From NCBI GenBank assembly GCA_022702545.1, contig JAHRBC010000006.1:1364001-1428000 (forward strand): 64,000 nucleotides of DNA. The letters run 5' to 3'. The position numbers were made by a program, and so were the translations under genes. Under the pieces are notes generated by a model. The model saw only the letters and a list, made by a program, of their open reading frames with translations. It did not search any database and was not told where the DNA came from. Below are positions 34,055 to 46,528 of this stretch, piece after piece. The DNA comes from Phycomyces nitens (lineage: Eukaryota > Mucoromycota > Mucoromycetes > Mucorales > Phycomycetaceae). How positions within the stretch are numbered: position 1 is the first letter of the stretch; each line of letters begins with the position of its first letter.

Positions 34055-37000
34055 CTAGTCAAGAAGGTGGGATGAAGAAAACAAGGAATGGAGGGTCTTG
34101 TCCACCGAGTCACTCACGTGGACAGGAGTAAAAGGAATGTTGTCAAAAACTTGTCTCCAGTAGGCTTTCCAGACTGCAGCCAAGACTCTATCCAGTACAT
34201 GGTAAGAGTCAATAGAAGGGGAGGATGGAGGGAGATTGAGGGCATATAAGGTGCGAAGGAGTGTAGATGGACTGTTAGGAGGTTGGGGCAGCCATTGTGG
34301 CAATGTCAAGGTCCAAACCTGCCAAACAAGAGGACATTTGGCAAGTAGGTGGTCAGTAGTTTGATTAGGGTGGCCACATAGATGGCACTCGGGAGACACA
34401 ACAAGGTCAGGGCTAATGGCATGTAAGACGGATGCAGAGGAAAGAGAGTTATGAAGGATATGATACCATATGTTGCAGGTGGCAGTAGACAAGATTAAAG
34501 ACCAAAAGAATTTCCATTGAGAAGGTGATAAACGAGAGGCAGTATGGCAAGGGCGTGGGTCTGGAGGTGGGCATAGGAGTCGAAAGGAGTGTGTGGAGAG
34601 CTTTAGTTCTCGGAGGGAACAGGAAAAGGACATGGAAATGGGCATAAGATCAAACTCGCCATAAGAACTATCATGGGAAGCATCTGGATGGGAGGGGGGG
34701 GAGACATAGAGTGAAAAAAAAGGGCGTAGAACATCAGTGTGTGTATCAATATATTGGAAGAATTTGTTGACGATGACAGGATTGTTTGGGTGGTTGGATG
34801 GCAGGCGCCAAGAGAAACAACGGAGGATGGGATCGTAGAGAAAGGCATCAGAGACCAGCAGCTGGTGAAAGCAAGAAGTAGGAAGGAACGTAGTATGGGG
34901 TATAGGGAGATATACAGCGTTGAGAGGGAAAGAAATACATGTAGCAAAAGAGAGAGAAGAAGGTATGTCGAATGAAGGTAGTTTATTATAAGCAGAGAAA
35001 AGTAAAGAGAGTGCAGAAGGGTAAGGAAAAGTGTTGTATCCAACATAATCGTAGATTGAAACATTAACACAAATTACCAATATTGAAACATATTGAATAA
35101 CCGACCTACTGGAAGTGCACTAAAGAGTATACCTTTCCAAATACATTATTCATACGTAAAGACACACTAACAACTAGTACTAACACACTGGTTAATAGTA
35201 CTAAGTAAAATAACAAGTCATAACTAATAGTTGGTAGAGAGAACAGACATTACATGATATCATCATATCATCACCAGCACTCATCTCAATGTCTATATAA
35301 ACGCACAATACGAATAGCAATAGTCTTCATCTTATTCACAAAATTCTTTCTCTCTCAATAAACAAAGTCTCACCATACTCTTGCCCGTGCTTTGTTTTCC
35401 TCTGATTTAACAAAAAGTACCTTTTCTACTATTAGGAAAAAAAAAAGTGGGATCAAGTGTCCGGAAAGGCGAATTGAAAGAATACATAGAAATATGGGCT
35501 CACAACCAACGACTAGGAATGGAGAGAGTGGTAGGTGCAGAACGAAAGAGAGGAAGAAGCCAATGCAGTTGGAGAGTATATTGTTGGGCAGCAGGGTCAA
35601 GAAGACCGAGTCCACCAGCAGACCGAGGGAGACATAATGTAGCATACTTTACCTGTGGAAACATGCAGTGCATGACAAACTTACCAATAATGTACTGGAT
35701 AGATGTAAAAAAGGATAGGGGGAACCAGACAAGACGTAGGATATGCCATAGGCGAGAAAGCAAAAGAGAATTAATAATTGTGGCGCGCCCATGGATAGAA
35801 AGATAATGCTGCGAGTGTATATGTGTAGATGAGCATACAGCATTGAGAAGTTTGGCACCAAAGGCATCGCATTGAGCAATGGTGTGAATTAGAGGGTAAC
35901 CTAAATAAATAGCAGGTGAAGGAGATGTACGATCATACCAGGAGGAGATCCCAACAGACTGGAGGGGGATTTTCCATTCTGGAAGTGGCGAACCTGATAG
36001 AGAGAGAGCATGAGTTTTGTGCATATTGACCTTGGCATTAGATGCTAGGCCATAAGTATGGAGATGTGTGCTCAGCCAGTAGAGATTATTGGGATCCTTG
36101 AGAAAGGCGAGGAAATCATCAGCATATCCAAGCACTTTGAGACACATTGAAGAGATGGAGCGTGGAATAGTATATCCTTGGAAAAGAAGATCATCCAGTA
36201 TATAAAGAAGTAAAGGCTCAAGGACAAAGTTGAAAAGAACAGGTGAGAGTAGGTCTCCTTGACAGAAACCGCGAGATTGAAGGACAGGAGAAGATATATG
36301 TCTGTTGACATTGAAACGTACATGGGTCGTGAAGAATAGAGAGGTGATAGAAGTGACAAAGGATGGTGGAAAGCCATATTGAAGGAGGACTTGGTGAAGG
36401 TATTGGGGATGGACGCGGTCATAGGCTTTTTCCTGATTGAGAAGGACACCAATAGCGGTTGAGGAGTTCCTGGAAGCTTGTTCCATAACCAATTTGACCA
36501 AGAGACCATTGTCAGCAATGAATCAAGAAGGAAGGAATCCAGTTTGGTATAGGTTAAGGACAGTATGTGCAACTGGTGCCATGCGAGCATTAAGGATCCA
36601 AGTAAATACTTTGGCATCACAGTTAATGAGAGCAATTGGGCACCAGTTACGGAGGAGGGACAGATCACCTTTCTTTGGCAAGAGCCGCACACAAGTATCT
36701 GTCCAGGAGGAGGGAAAGATAGAGTGGATGAGAGCATTGTTATATACTCGTGTAATTAAGGAAGCATAAAGAGGATGTTGGAAAAGAATAGCTAAAAGAA
36801 CATAAGGCAAACCATCTGGACCAGGGCTACTAGGTTGTGGAGCCTGAGAGACACTATACTGAATTTCATCTAAAGCAAAAGGAGTGGTGAGTTGGTCTTG
36901 TTGTTTGGATGTAATTTTGCAGGAAGGAGAGATGGAGGATAGTAGCTGATCTACAGCTAATTCGTCAATGGGATCTGGTGAAAAGAGGGATAAATAGAAT

Positions 37001-38220
37001 GCTGTGGTGGCATCCATCATAGTATTGGGTGTGGTGCATAGTACGTTTGTATCAGGATGTTGGAGGGGAGGCATATTTTGTTGCTGAGTTCGAGTGGCAA
37101 TGGCTCTCTTGAGACAACCTGCAGATTTCTCCCCATGTTCTCTCCACTTAAGTCCAGCTCGAAGGGCAGCAGTATCGACAATTTCTTGCTGAATAGCAGC
37201 AATTTGTTGATCATATTTTAGAAGGAGGTGAAGGCGGGCAGCTAGAATGGGCTTAGAGCGCAAGAATTGGCTACATTTGCTCTGAAGTGATTTGAGAAGT
37301 TTGGTGCGATATGCAACATACTGACCACTGAACTTTTTTGCTGTCTTTATCATTGTAGCTTTAACTTTCTCCCACTGACATTGCGGATCATCCAAGGAAA
37401 AGAGAGGAAAGAGGCAAGTGAGTGAGGAGTTGAGGGCAGAAAGGAATGCGGGATTAGAGGCAAGGGCAAGATGAGCATGCCAAAGACCACGTCCTTTCTC
37501 AGATATACCAAGAGAGATAGTGGTTTGAAGCAGAGCATGATCTGTCCACAGAGGAGAAATAAACTGGACATCATGGTTGGTAATAGAAGAAGACATAGAG
37601 TAAGGGGCAAATATATAGTCTATGGTGGATGTAGAAGAACGACGGCTAAAGGTAGGGAGTGGAGTAGAGTCAAGAGATGTTTCACGGTTGACAAAAAACG
37701 AGCCAAGGTATTGTTGCCAAGAAACAGGTGCTGTGCGCAAAGAAGTAGGTTGGAGGAAAGAGAAATTAAAGTCTCCAAAGATAAATAATTGGTCCCAGAT
37801 GGTAAGATTATGCAGGGCAGAAAAAGAGTGTAGGTCGGTATAAAAGGCATGCCGGGCAGCTGGAGTGGCAGGAGCATATAAAACAAGAACATAAAAGGGG
37901 TCAAAACTAGAAGACACATGAGTTACCTTTGCAAGAATAGCTCAATCATCTTCAGGAATTGGAATGCGTTCAAGGGAAAGGAGGGGAGAAAGAGAGACTA
38001 ATCCACATCGATATGCCCAGAGCAAACTGCTGGCATGAAATTGAGTATGTATAATTTGAGTTAAGGAAGTTGAGGCATATGTTTCTTGTAGAGCAATGAT
38101 ATCTGAGGAGGTTTGACGCAGGAAGCGGATAAGGTCTGAATGATGGGTGGGATCTGATGTTTTTGCCAGGCTATTGCAATTAAGAGTTGCAATGCTGATA
38201 TTAAGGGCAAGGGCCGACAT
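34055..38220 (-). pseudogene. LINE-1 ORF2 (endonuclease, RT, zinc motif), broken
   Basis: Starts MSALALNISIATLNCNSL. The apurinic-type endonuclease shows LQETYA, VLYAPATP and FGDFNFSF. RT motifs include SPGPDGLPY, LLPKKGDLSLLRNWCPIALINCDAKV, LNQEKAYDRVHP, RGFCQGDLLSPVLFN and catalytic LGYADDFLAF. The C-terminal CHLCGHPNQTTDHLLAKCPLVW matches the zf-RVT motif. Stops occur near 37940 and 36522, both likely from CGA, and near 35500, and a solo LTR sits at 35032-35412. It would nick the target and prime reverse transcription; non-functional now. Confidence 0.9.
35032..35412 (+). repeat. 381-bp solo LTR in LINE-1
   Basis: TGTTGTATCC…GATTTAACA, with AAAAG duplicated at 35027-35031 and 35413-35417. 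It contains tctatataaacg (TATA-like) and caataaac (poly(A)-like). Confidence 0.85.
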
Positions 38221-38222
38221 AA

Positions 38223-39689
38223 TTATTGGGTTAATTGTGGGTTAGTACTACCCTGTGGAGGGTCAGTGGGCAGTGGAGCAGCAGCTTTCGAGCAAGTGGA
38301 AACAACTTTCCTGATTTTGGTTTGTGCCATCTTACCTTTACGGGAGAGTTCAAGGTCTTTAAGGTATTTTCCATTCTTGCTAAGAGCAGGCAGAACCAAA
38401 GAACTTGCAGAATGTACAACTTGGTCACCAAGTGGGACAGAAAGGGAGGCTTGTGTGGCAAGATCTTTGCAGGTATTTTCTAGGTCAGTCTGTGTGGCCA
38501 GGGTTGTGGAATCAGCTACGCATGCAAGCGTAGCATTCAAGGCAGAAATTTTGACCTCTTTGGCAGCAATATTAGCTGCATAGTCAGCAATGAGGGCAGC
38601 CGATTCTCTTTCGGCGGTCAACCGAGTTTCTAATTCTTGGGCAGTGGTTTCCTTGGCAATGGCCTCACGTGCAGCAATTTCAATGTCAGCAGCCTCTTGT
38701 GCCGCAATGCGAGCAATCTCAGCATCAAGGGCATTGTCATTAGGTGTGTCCTGGTTGCAAAGGGTGGAAGCCTCAGACATTTCAACATCTGGATGGTGGT
38801 GGGTTGTCATAGGGAAGGTTTTCCAGGGATGAGAGTTCTTTGACTGACCGCATGGGCACTGGTCACGGACATGTCCACTCTGGTTACAGTTCCAGCATTG
38901 CCTTTTGTTTGCTGGGCTTTCAGGGCAGTTTTGGTGGTCATGGCCGTCTGCATGGCAGTATTGGCACCAGATTGGCATGGAGCTCATGGTTGTGTGGAAT
39001 CCGTCAGTGGTATCCATCCACTGAATGTTGTGGGGCATGCGAGGATATTCCTCTCCAGACTTGGTTGGGTGGATATCAAGAATGGTGTATCCTGTACCTA
39101 AAAATGTTTGGAACTTGGGTTCACGACAAATACCAACATCAAGAACACGGCCATAGGGGACGAGACTAGCTTGTAGACCATAAAGTAGGTCAGAAAGATC
39201 AAAAATAGGCAAGCGTGAGAGGCGAACACACTGAATGATAGCCCCAGTTTCTAAGCCAGAAGTGGCAAGGACAGTAGTGTTCTCATTGGGGAAGTGGAGT
39301 CCAGTTTGACATGCTTGTTGGGTGTCCATGTTGTTCTGAGGGGAGAAGTTTATCTCAAGGAGGCGACGGGGACCATCCTTGTGGAAAAGAATACAGTGGC
39401 AAAACGGATATTGGTCGTGGACCAATTCAATGAGCCCTTCTTGGGTAATCGACTTACGGCCAGTGACATCGAAGATGACACTGCCAGGTGAACGGCCATT
39501 ACGCCAAATATGAGATGGCATGACAATAACATTATTCTCATTGCTCTGAATGGGTTGACTGTTGTGGGTTAATGATACTTGTTCTGAAGAAACAATTTGA
39601 GACCAAAGGGTATCAGACTTGGTAGGTGTTTTTCTTTGATACAGTGTGCCTTGTTCAGGCAGATCGGATATGGTAGCGGAGGAAGTCAT
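38223..39689 (-). CDS. LINE-1 ORF1 protein (zinc-knuckle, nucleic-acid binding)
   Basis: About 488 residues, open from MTSSATISDL. The middle has a Gag-like fold region (CHCILFHKDGPRRLLEINF…), then two CCHC-type knuckles around residues 245-285 (CQYCHADGHDHQNC and CWNCNQSGHVRDQC). A long Ala/Glu-rich coiled coil follows (AEIARIAAQEAADIEIAARE…), then a basic Ser/Thr-rich tail. It would coat LINE RNA. Its stop is directly followed by the ORF2 ATG at 38220. The ATG is the first base of the inserted copy, so no 5' untranslated region is present. Confidence 0.85.
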   Translation of the reverse strand: MTSSATISDLPEQGTLYQRKTPTKSDTLWSQIVSSEQVSLTHNSQPIQSNENNVIVMPSHIWRNGRSPGSVIFDVTGRKSITQEGLIELVHDQYPFCHCILFHKDGPRRLLEINFSPQNNMDTQQACQTGLHFPNENTTVLATSGLETGAIIQCVRLSRLPIFDLSDLLYGLQASLVPYGRVLDVGICREPKFQTFLGTGYTILDIHPTKSGEEYPRMPHNIQWMDTTDGFHTTMSSMPIWCQYCHADGHDHQNCPESPANKRQCWNCNQSGHVRDQCPCGQSKNSHPWKTFPMTTHHHPDVEMSEASTLCNQDTPNDNALDAEIARIAAQEAADIEIAAREAIAKETTAQELETRLTAERESAALIADYAANIAAKEVKISALNATLACVADSTTLATQTDLENTCKDLATQASLSVPLGDQVVHSASSLVLPALSKNGKYLKDLELSRKGKMAQTKIRKVVSTCSKAAAPLPTDPPQGSTNPQLTQ

Positions 39690-39849
39690 GACTACAACTA
39701 CAATGAATTAATAATTCTAAAACATTACCCGAGTATCTGGGTCGGAAGGCAAATCCATCTCTTCCTGCTAAAAAAATAAAAACAGTAATTTTTACGGGAT
39801 AATCTTTTTACCACAAGAAACACATCCATACAAATAAAGTTTGGTCACA

Positions 39850-41211
39850 ATGTCTACCCCTGAGGGATTGACAAATTCGACCCATCCTCGTCCATCCAGG
39901 GCTTGGGATAATTCATCCACAGGGAATAAACCTAATATGGCTCATCACAAAAACAAGGCCACTGTAGTTTTCACTGCAGAAGGTTATGAAAATGTCGCTG
40001 GTATGGATCCAGCCACCGCCGCTTGGGCCAGTACCCTCCACCCCGAGAGTGTACTTCTTAATTTGGGAAAATTTGTCCCAGCTCACAACGTTGAAGACAT
40101 CCTTTTTGACAACCTCGGCAGTGTCTCTGCACTGACCTGCCGGTTCACCAAATCCCGCGATCTCTTAGCTGAGGTCCTTTTCTCCAATCCAGACGTTCAA
40201 CGCAAGGCGATGTCTGAAGGCCTACATTACAAGAACAGGCGCATTGTCGCTACTCCAAGTCTTCCTGTTTCCACAAATGTCATGAAAATCAACCTCTACC
40301 GCATTCCTGTATGTGTACCTGAAACTGACCTACAGGGCCCGCTCTCGGAGGCCTTGTCTCCTTACAGCCGCATGGTCCACTTGCGCATCTACCGATCCCA
40401 GCGTGGGGCTTTCCGTGGTGAAGCATCCGTTTTGCTGGACACTGCTGCCATTGACAACCCATGTGCTCTCACACCTTCCCTCCACCTAGAGGGAGTCCGT
40501 CCTGCCATCATTGAGATGCGCGCAAATGCCATTACTCTGGTATGTGCATACTGTCGTGAAGAAGGGCACCGCCTTCGCTAGTGTACTTGACGTCCCAGAC
40601 AACCGAAACAACCCAAACGTTGTAACAGTTGCAAGGAAGCTGGGCACACCGACTCTGACCCTGTCTGCCCCAATCAACCCAGCACTGATTCCCGAGTAGA
40701 TCAGGAACAGGCTCAATTCCAGAAGAACCTCGACACATATGAGGCACAGATTCTTGCCGAGAAACCCTCTCTTGATGAGGATGCACCCATGGTTGACATC
40801 TGCCCCTTTGAACAGCAGACACCTCTGCCTGCTAATCCAACTCTCCAACTACCTGTTCGCAATCCATCGGCTAAGGGCAAGGTTTTTGGACCTATTACTT
40901 GAGCTGCCGCTGCAGCAAAACAGGCTCGCCAAGACACCGCCCCATCGTCAAACGACAATACTCCTATGCCTGACACTCAGGACCATTCCCTCCATGGCAG
41001 CAGGCACGCACCGCAGGCCCATGGTGTCAACTCGACCACTGCACAATCCTGAAGTGTTTTGGATTCCCTCACCAGTGGACAAGACTCTGTTGCCAATCTT
41101 ATCCTCCAGGCCTTTGCTCCAGGCCATCCACATTCACTGGACTTGGATGGTAACACTACTATGATCGATGCCACGGCTGATGATGACCTTAATGGTCAAC
41201 CGTTATCCTAA
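39850..41211 (+). pseudogene. LINE-2 ORF1 (zinc-knuckle protein, nonsense codons)
   Basis: Begins MSTPEGLTN. The Gag-like region is open until TAG at 40579-40581, which falls inside the first zinc knuckle (CAYCREEGHRLR, then Cys). The frame continues with a second knuckle (CNSCKEAGHTDSDPVC), a TGA two codons after the first stop and another TGA near 40900. All look like C-to-T changes (CAG to TAG, CGA to TGA). RNA-binding role as in LINE-1. Confidence 0.85.
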
Positions 41212-41884
41212 ATGGGTGTTGACTCTATTCGTATTGGAACTCTCAATGCTAGAGGGCTCCTGTCTGCCGTCACTAATCCACGCTCCCCTAAATGTCTCCT
41301 CATCCGTCATTTACGCTCTTTGTCACCACATCTTTCCTTACTTGCCCTTCAAGAAACCCATCTCCTCCGTGAACACCACTCCTCTGCTCAACTCATTTTC
41401 CAAGCACAATCCAGTTTCTGGACCCCTCACTGCGGCCTCTTGTCTCTCGACCCCCTCCTCTCATTGACCCACATATATACCTCGCCAGATAACCGTGCTT
41501 TAGCCGTCCAGGTCACTCACAACAATAATCGTGTAGAACCCTTTGTGGTGATTGTACTTTATGCTCCAAGTACCTCCACTCACTGCCGATCCTTCCTCCC
41601 AGAGATGGCTACAGTCTTTTCTTCTCTTACCTCACTGCCAGTCTTTTTATTGGGAGACTTCAACTGTAACTTATGACGGAGAAACAGTGCTCCCATATCA
41701 TGGCTTGCATATCTCCAAGGCAACTATGTTGATGCTATAACTGTCCCCACTGCTCCCCCCCTCCCCACATTTCACAGCTCTCGCACTCGCACCTGTATCG
41801 ATTACATATTTCGCCCCCAAGAGATCATTACATCGTCCCCCAACGTTCTTTTCCTCAACCCAAGCTGGACTGATCATAGCCTGC

Positions 41885-42172
41885 TGTTAGGATTGGTTCC
41901 TAACAGCCTTCGCGCCACACTCCCGAAATGGATACTAGCTAGAAGACCAAATACATCATAGCTATCTTTAGACTTTCCTTTCTTGTACACCCACCCGCCA
42001 CAGTTACCAATCATTATATTTAGACATATCTTTACCCTAGCTAGAAAACATATAAATACCAGTAGAGCTTGATCATAGAAAGATCAAGCGAACAACGTCT
42101 TTTATTAAATAACTTATCCTTGAACCTCCTGTTTCTGTCTCTTGCCTTGTCTGCTTGGATCAGTTCCTGACA
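41885..42172 (+). repeat. 288-bp solo LTR in LINE-2 endonuclease region
   Basis: TGTTAGGATT…GTTCCTGACA with perfect CCTGC duplication (41880-41884, 42173-42177). It contains tataaatacc and, just downstream, a perfect hairpin GCTTGATC…GATCAAGC (42067-42089). Confidence 0.92.
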
Positions 42173-42866
42173 CCTGCTCACCATTGACATACCTCTGGCA
42201 CAGCTGTCTGGCCCTGGTGTATGGCAGTTTAATACAATATTCCTAGACCATGACGAGTTTGAAACTCAATTGGAAAGACTGCTTGACCTGGCACACACTA
42301 CTGAAGATGTACTGGCCTCCCCTGGTCTGCGATGGGACGCTCTCAAACAATCCGTAAAGCAGCTGGCATCTGTTTATGGTACCAAATTCCATAGGAGGGT
42401 CCGGTCTGTAGAAGCCTCACTCAATCGTACACATTCCCGCCTTATATGTGATTCACCCTCTCTGGCACTTGCTGATATAGAGGCGCACATCGCCGAATTC
42501 CAGATGTCTCGATCAACCAACCTTGCTCAGCAAGCTGGCATGAAGTGGTTTGAGTTGGGTGAACAATCCAACAAATACTTCTTCCAAACAATCAAATGGC
42601 GCTCGGCATCAAAGTCGATAACATCCCTCACAGACCCAATCACCAACACAACTCTCACTGACACTGCTGACATTCTTGGTCATACATGCTCTTTCTACCA
42701 CGCATTGTACACAGAAGACCCAATAGATCTCTCTGCTGCTCACTCGCTATTATCAAACTTCCCTACCTCAGACTACTTATCTTCTACCAATGCTTCAAAA
42801 CTTGTCAATCCTATAACTCTGCATGACATTGACAGTACAACCACAGAGACACCCAATAACTCTAGC

Positions 42867-43206
42867 TGTGGTAATCCAGCCTTATCAGTGTATATTTTAC
42901 ATATACAAAAGCTATAAGTGCAGATTAGCTGAGAGCTAATAAAGTACGATAAAGGAATTATAGCAATGCATCAGAATAATAGTAACACAGACGTAGAGCT
43001 CAGAAGCTTATCATATATAATATCTTAATGTGGTAAAAGACCACATATATACGGAAGTCAAAGAGCTAGTGCAACAGCACATTGAAAGAATATATAAAGA
43101 ACGGCACATTTTGTATCTTAATAAAGACAAGCTTATATACAGTCTCAAAGTATCTACTTACTGCCTATTTTCTATTTTATTGTTTTTTCCCTTGTGAACT
43201 ACCACA
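42867..43206 (+). repeat. 340-bp solo LTR in LINE-2 RT region
   Basis: TGTGGTAATC…ACTACCACA with perfect CTAGC duplication (42862-42866, 43207-43211). It has tatataaag and aataaag signals in its second half. Confidence 0.92.
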
Positions 43207-44249
43207 CTAGCCCTGGGTTGGATAGACTCTCTTATCCGCTGTGGAAACACCTCTTACAACACCCTTATGTTCAGACTCTGGCCGTTGAAGTATACAACGA
43301 TGTGCTGTATGGGGTTTTTCCCCCTTCTTGGCTAGAGACTGTTTTGGTTTTGCTACCAAAAGCTGGCGACCCTTGCTCCCTCAAAAACTGGCAGCCGATA
43401 TCGCTCATCAACTGTGATGCAAAACTATTTACCAAAATACTCACAGCTCATCTTCGTTACTGTCTCTCTCCACTAATCACACCATTCCAGACTGGTTTCA
43501 TGGCTAATTGCTTCATTGCCAACAATGGCCTGCTAACCCGTTTAACAATGTATCATGCCCAGATCACCCAAGACCCCGGTGTAGCTCTTCTTCTTGACCA
43601 AGAGAAAGCCTATGACAGAGTATACCCTACTTACCTCCGATTAGTCATGTCCCAACTGGGCTTACCAATGGTATTTGTTGATGCAGTTTGCGCCCTCTTC
43701 TTTGCCACTCAGATACATGTTACACTGCAAAAAGCATACAGTTTCATAGGGTAGAAAGAGTGGGAATATTATGTTTAAATCATTGATTTCTATATGGTTT
43801 TACTCTAATTACCATCATGATACCTAGCTTAATAATAACGGGTAGAAAGAAGCTTGAGATCATAAAGAAATCCTTTACCTGTCACACCACAATAGAGTTC
43901 TTTAGTCTGTCATATACAATCCATAATATGTACTCTGTGTAAACACTTATACTCCAAGCTTATGTGGTCAGTAAAATCCATTTTGAGTTTCATTTGTTAT
44001 AAAAAAAGATTAAGAATTGGGTACCACCTCAGCACATACACTTTCTCCATTTCATAATATTATTTATTAATTAATTTATAATAGACAATGAAGAGTAAGT
44101 GTAGTTTACGGTACACGATTATAGAGAAAGTGTAGTTCATGATACACAATTATGGGGAAAGTGTAGATTTTAAAGAAGCGTTTTGGCTGAATAATCATTT
44201 TGTTTTTATTTGTTTCATAAAAAATATTCTCTAGGTGGGGGCTATAATC

Positions 44250-44960
44250 ATACGATTGATTTCTTTACTAGAGCTACTGTATCTATTTGTATTTGTAAAT
44301 AAATACTCACGGCCAGATCTTGGGCAAAACGAAGTATACTCAGGGAGTTGTCCAGTGCTATATTTTATACTCTAGAATAAAGAGTCCATTAGAATATAGT
44401 CATCAAAATGTAAAATATATATATTGCAGTACTTACAGGTATCATAACAAACATTTTATACTCTTTGGTCCTGTTTTGAAGTACCACAGTTAGTATAATG
44501 TATGCTGAAAGTATAAGAGACTTGTTTTAAAATAACTTACTTTATATCATCGGCCACAACACGGCAGTATAAATGAGAGATGAGCCAAAAGAATCTATAA
44601 CAGATATTTAGTAACTGTAAAACAAAAAATAATATTTTATATATATTTACCATAATATTTTTCAAGAGCCAAGACCAGAGTAAGTAAGGATAATAGGAAA
44701 GCAGAGTATAGAAAGATGGTGAGTACTTGTACTAGGCATAATGATATCTTACGTTTGCATGTCTTGTTTGGTCTTTCAAGTAGAAACAAAGGGAGAATAT
44801 ACCCTCTATAATCAAGTCCCATAGTCAGTAAAAATAAAAAATATATTAAAAAAAACTTACCGTGTATTGAGTATCAAAAATAATAAGAGAGGAAAAGAAG
44901 GAGAAAAAGGAAAAAAAGACTCTGGCCAAGATGTCTGGATTGTAAAATAAAATATGATTG
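44250..44960 (-). other. Intron-rich small gene candidate of Plavaka E (unresolved)
   Basis: A series of donor/acceptor-like pairs on the minus strand: ACACG|GTAAGT (exon edge about 44862), TTATG|GTAAAT (about 44650) to TTTACAG, ATAAA|GTAAGT (about 44540) to TTTCAG, ACCT|GTAAGT (about 44435) to TTCTAG, and GGCC|GTGAGT (about 44312). A hydrophobic stretch (44822-44637, MGLDYRGYILPLFLL…) is included. The position equals the small spliced genes of A, B and C. I could not settle a full frame. Confidence 0.3.
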
Positions 44961-45186
44961 GTAAATCAAAAAATCCAAAAGAAGATGCCAATTTGTGTAT
45001 CCAATGTTTATACTTCTCTGAGTTGAAAAGACGTTTTGATCTTATTAAAGAAGTAGAAAGATTCTCTTAAATATCATCTCAAACAAACCAAACCAACCTC
45101 TCTTACTTGCTCTTTTTACTTGTATGTATATATACATATACCAGCATATTTATTTATATTAATTGATATTGATTTATTTGTAGAAA

Positions 45187-46424
45187 ATGTACAACTTTGA
45201 CCCCTCCCGAATTTCAGTGAACAATCCTATGTTTGCTGCTATTACCCGTAGTGCAATGGCCAACAATAGTAGCATGCAAGCACCTCTAATTGCTGCTACT
45301 AGCCCAGTACCAGAAGTTGTTCATAACTTTCAAGGACTAGAAGATCCTGTTCTCACCTTGTTGTGTTCAACCAATGCAAATATCAATAGTCTTGCTGATC
45401 AAATAAAAATGATTACGACTATTGTTGGGGACTCCAAAGGTTTAATCACCCGTTTGGAGCAAACAGTAAAGGAGATTGTTGATGCCCAGACAGTCATCAG
45501 CACCACTCCAGTCAGACAAAACACGGCAGTAGAGATCCAGAGGATGCCAGATTTTCGATTCCTTTTGGAGGAGAATCATGTTCCTGGAAAAAGACATCGT
45601 CAGATATCTGTAAGTTTTGTTAGAAAACATAGTGATGGTAAATATATTAAATGCTTTATTCATAGAAAATGATCAATGGTTACTTGAAAAAGCCAGATTT
45701 TAAACACATTGATCCTTTAAAAGAAGCTGAAAATGATGCAAAACCAGGGTGGTGCCTGACCAGCTACTTTAAGGGTGGATACAACCATGGTTTGGCCATG
45801 GTATTGATTGCCAACCTGAGAAACCAGGAAGCTTCTGTTGGGGTCGCAACAAGCAATCTTGCCAGAATGGTTAAAAACCATTTCTGCAATCAGGTGTGTC
45901 AGTTTCGCAGATCTCCAGAGGCTGCGGATAAAAAACGATTAGCATCTAGAAGGCATCAGCGTGGTGTGGCAGTAAGTTTTGGGCAATCACTTTAATAAAT
46001 ATAGTTTAATTTAAATTGATGAAATAAATATCTAGCTTCTTCGACGTCGTTCTGGTGCATATGCCAAGTATAAAGAACGGATTGACCGAGAGATGGGAAA
46101 GTCTGACTGTGTCAAGGTGTTGCAAAAGGCTGCAATGTCAGATGATGAGACTGATGGTGAAGATCAGCTCACAGCTTACCGACCAAGCTGGAGAAGTGAT
46201 GAGGTAATATATATTTAAATATTATTCTTTATATTAAAAATTAAATATACTTAATTATTATAATATAGCTCCAAAAGTTCCTGGACATGGTTGATGATTT
46301 TGCTTCCCAATCTTTGAAGAAGAAAGCAGCCCGATTGTTGAAGCGTGTTGCAGCTGTGAAAGAAGCTGAACTGCCTGTTGATTTAGCAGTCCCACTCCCT
46401 CAATGGGCTGTAAAAAATAATTAA
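45187..46424 (+). CDS. Accessory protein of Plavaka E (4 exons, intact)
   Basis: Exons 45187-45609, 45666-45971, 46036-46203 and 46269-46424 (423, 306, 168, 156 nt) splice in phase 0 to 350 residues. Exon 1 has a predicted helical segment (LADQIKMITTIVGDSKGLITRLEQ). Exon 2 is again 102 residues and basic. Exon 3 ends YRPSWRSDE. Exon 4 begins LQKFLDMVDDF and ends VAVPLPQWAVKNN, matching the copy B tail. It converges on the dead transposase gene. Sequence identity to the other accessory proteins is low, so preservation of the exon plan is informative. Function unknown; a DNA-binding partner of the transposase is my guess. Confidence 0.82.
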
Positions 46425-46528
46425 ATATATTCTATTTTGTTCTATTTTGCTCTATCTTATTTATCCGAGCCATATATTCCCAATATTTTTGATTATGTTG
46501 ATAGTAAAAAATGGTATTATATATATAT

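Larger units (their letters stand above)
33825..39689 (-). mobile_element. Non-LTR retrotransposon LINE-1 (minus strand)
   Basis: 5865 bp with ORF1 (zinc-knuckle protein) and ORF2 (endonuclease, RT, C-terminal zinc motif). The 3' end is an A-rich tail on the minus strand (33825-33837). A 14-bp duplication, gactacaactacaa, is at 33811-33824 and 39690-39703. The 5' end coincides exactly with the ORF1 ATG. A solo LTR interrupts ORF2. Confidence 0.92.

Noticed and set aside
34739..34975. Plus-strand small ORF in the LINE-1 3' region
   Set aside because: Antisense of ORF2, which is supported by RT and zinc motifs.
43201..43206. Reading the 42862-43211 stretch as LINE-2 coding sequence
   Set aside because: TG…CA borders and a perfect CTAGC duplication show it is a solo LTR; coding resumes cleanly on the far side.
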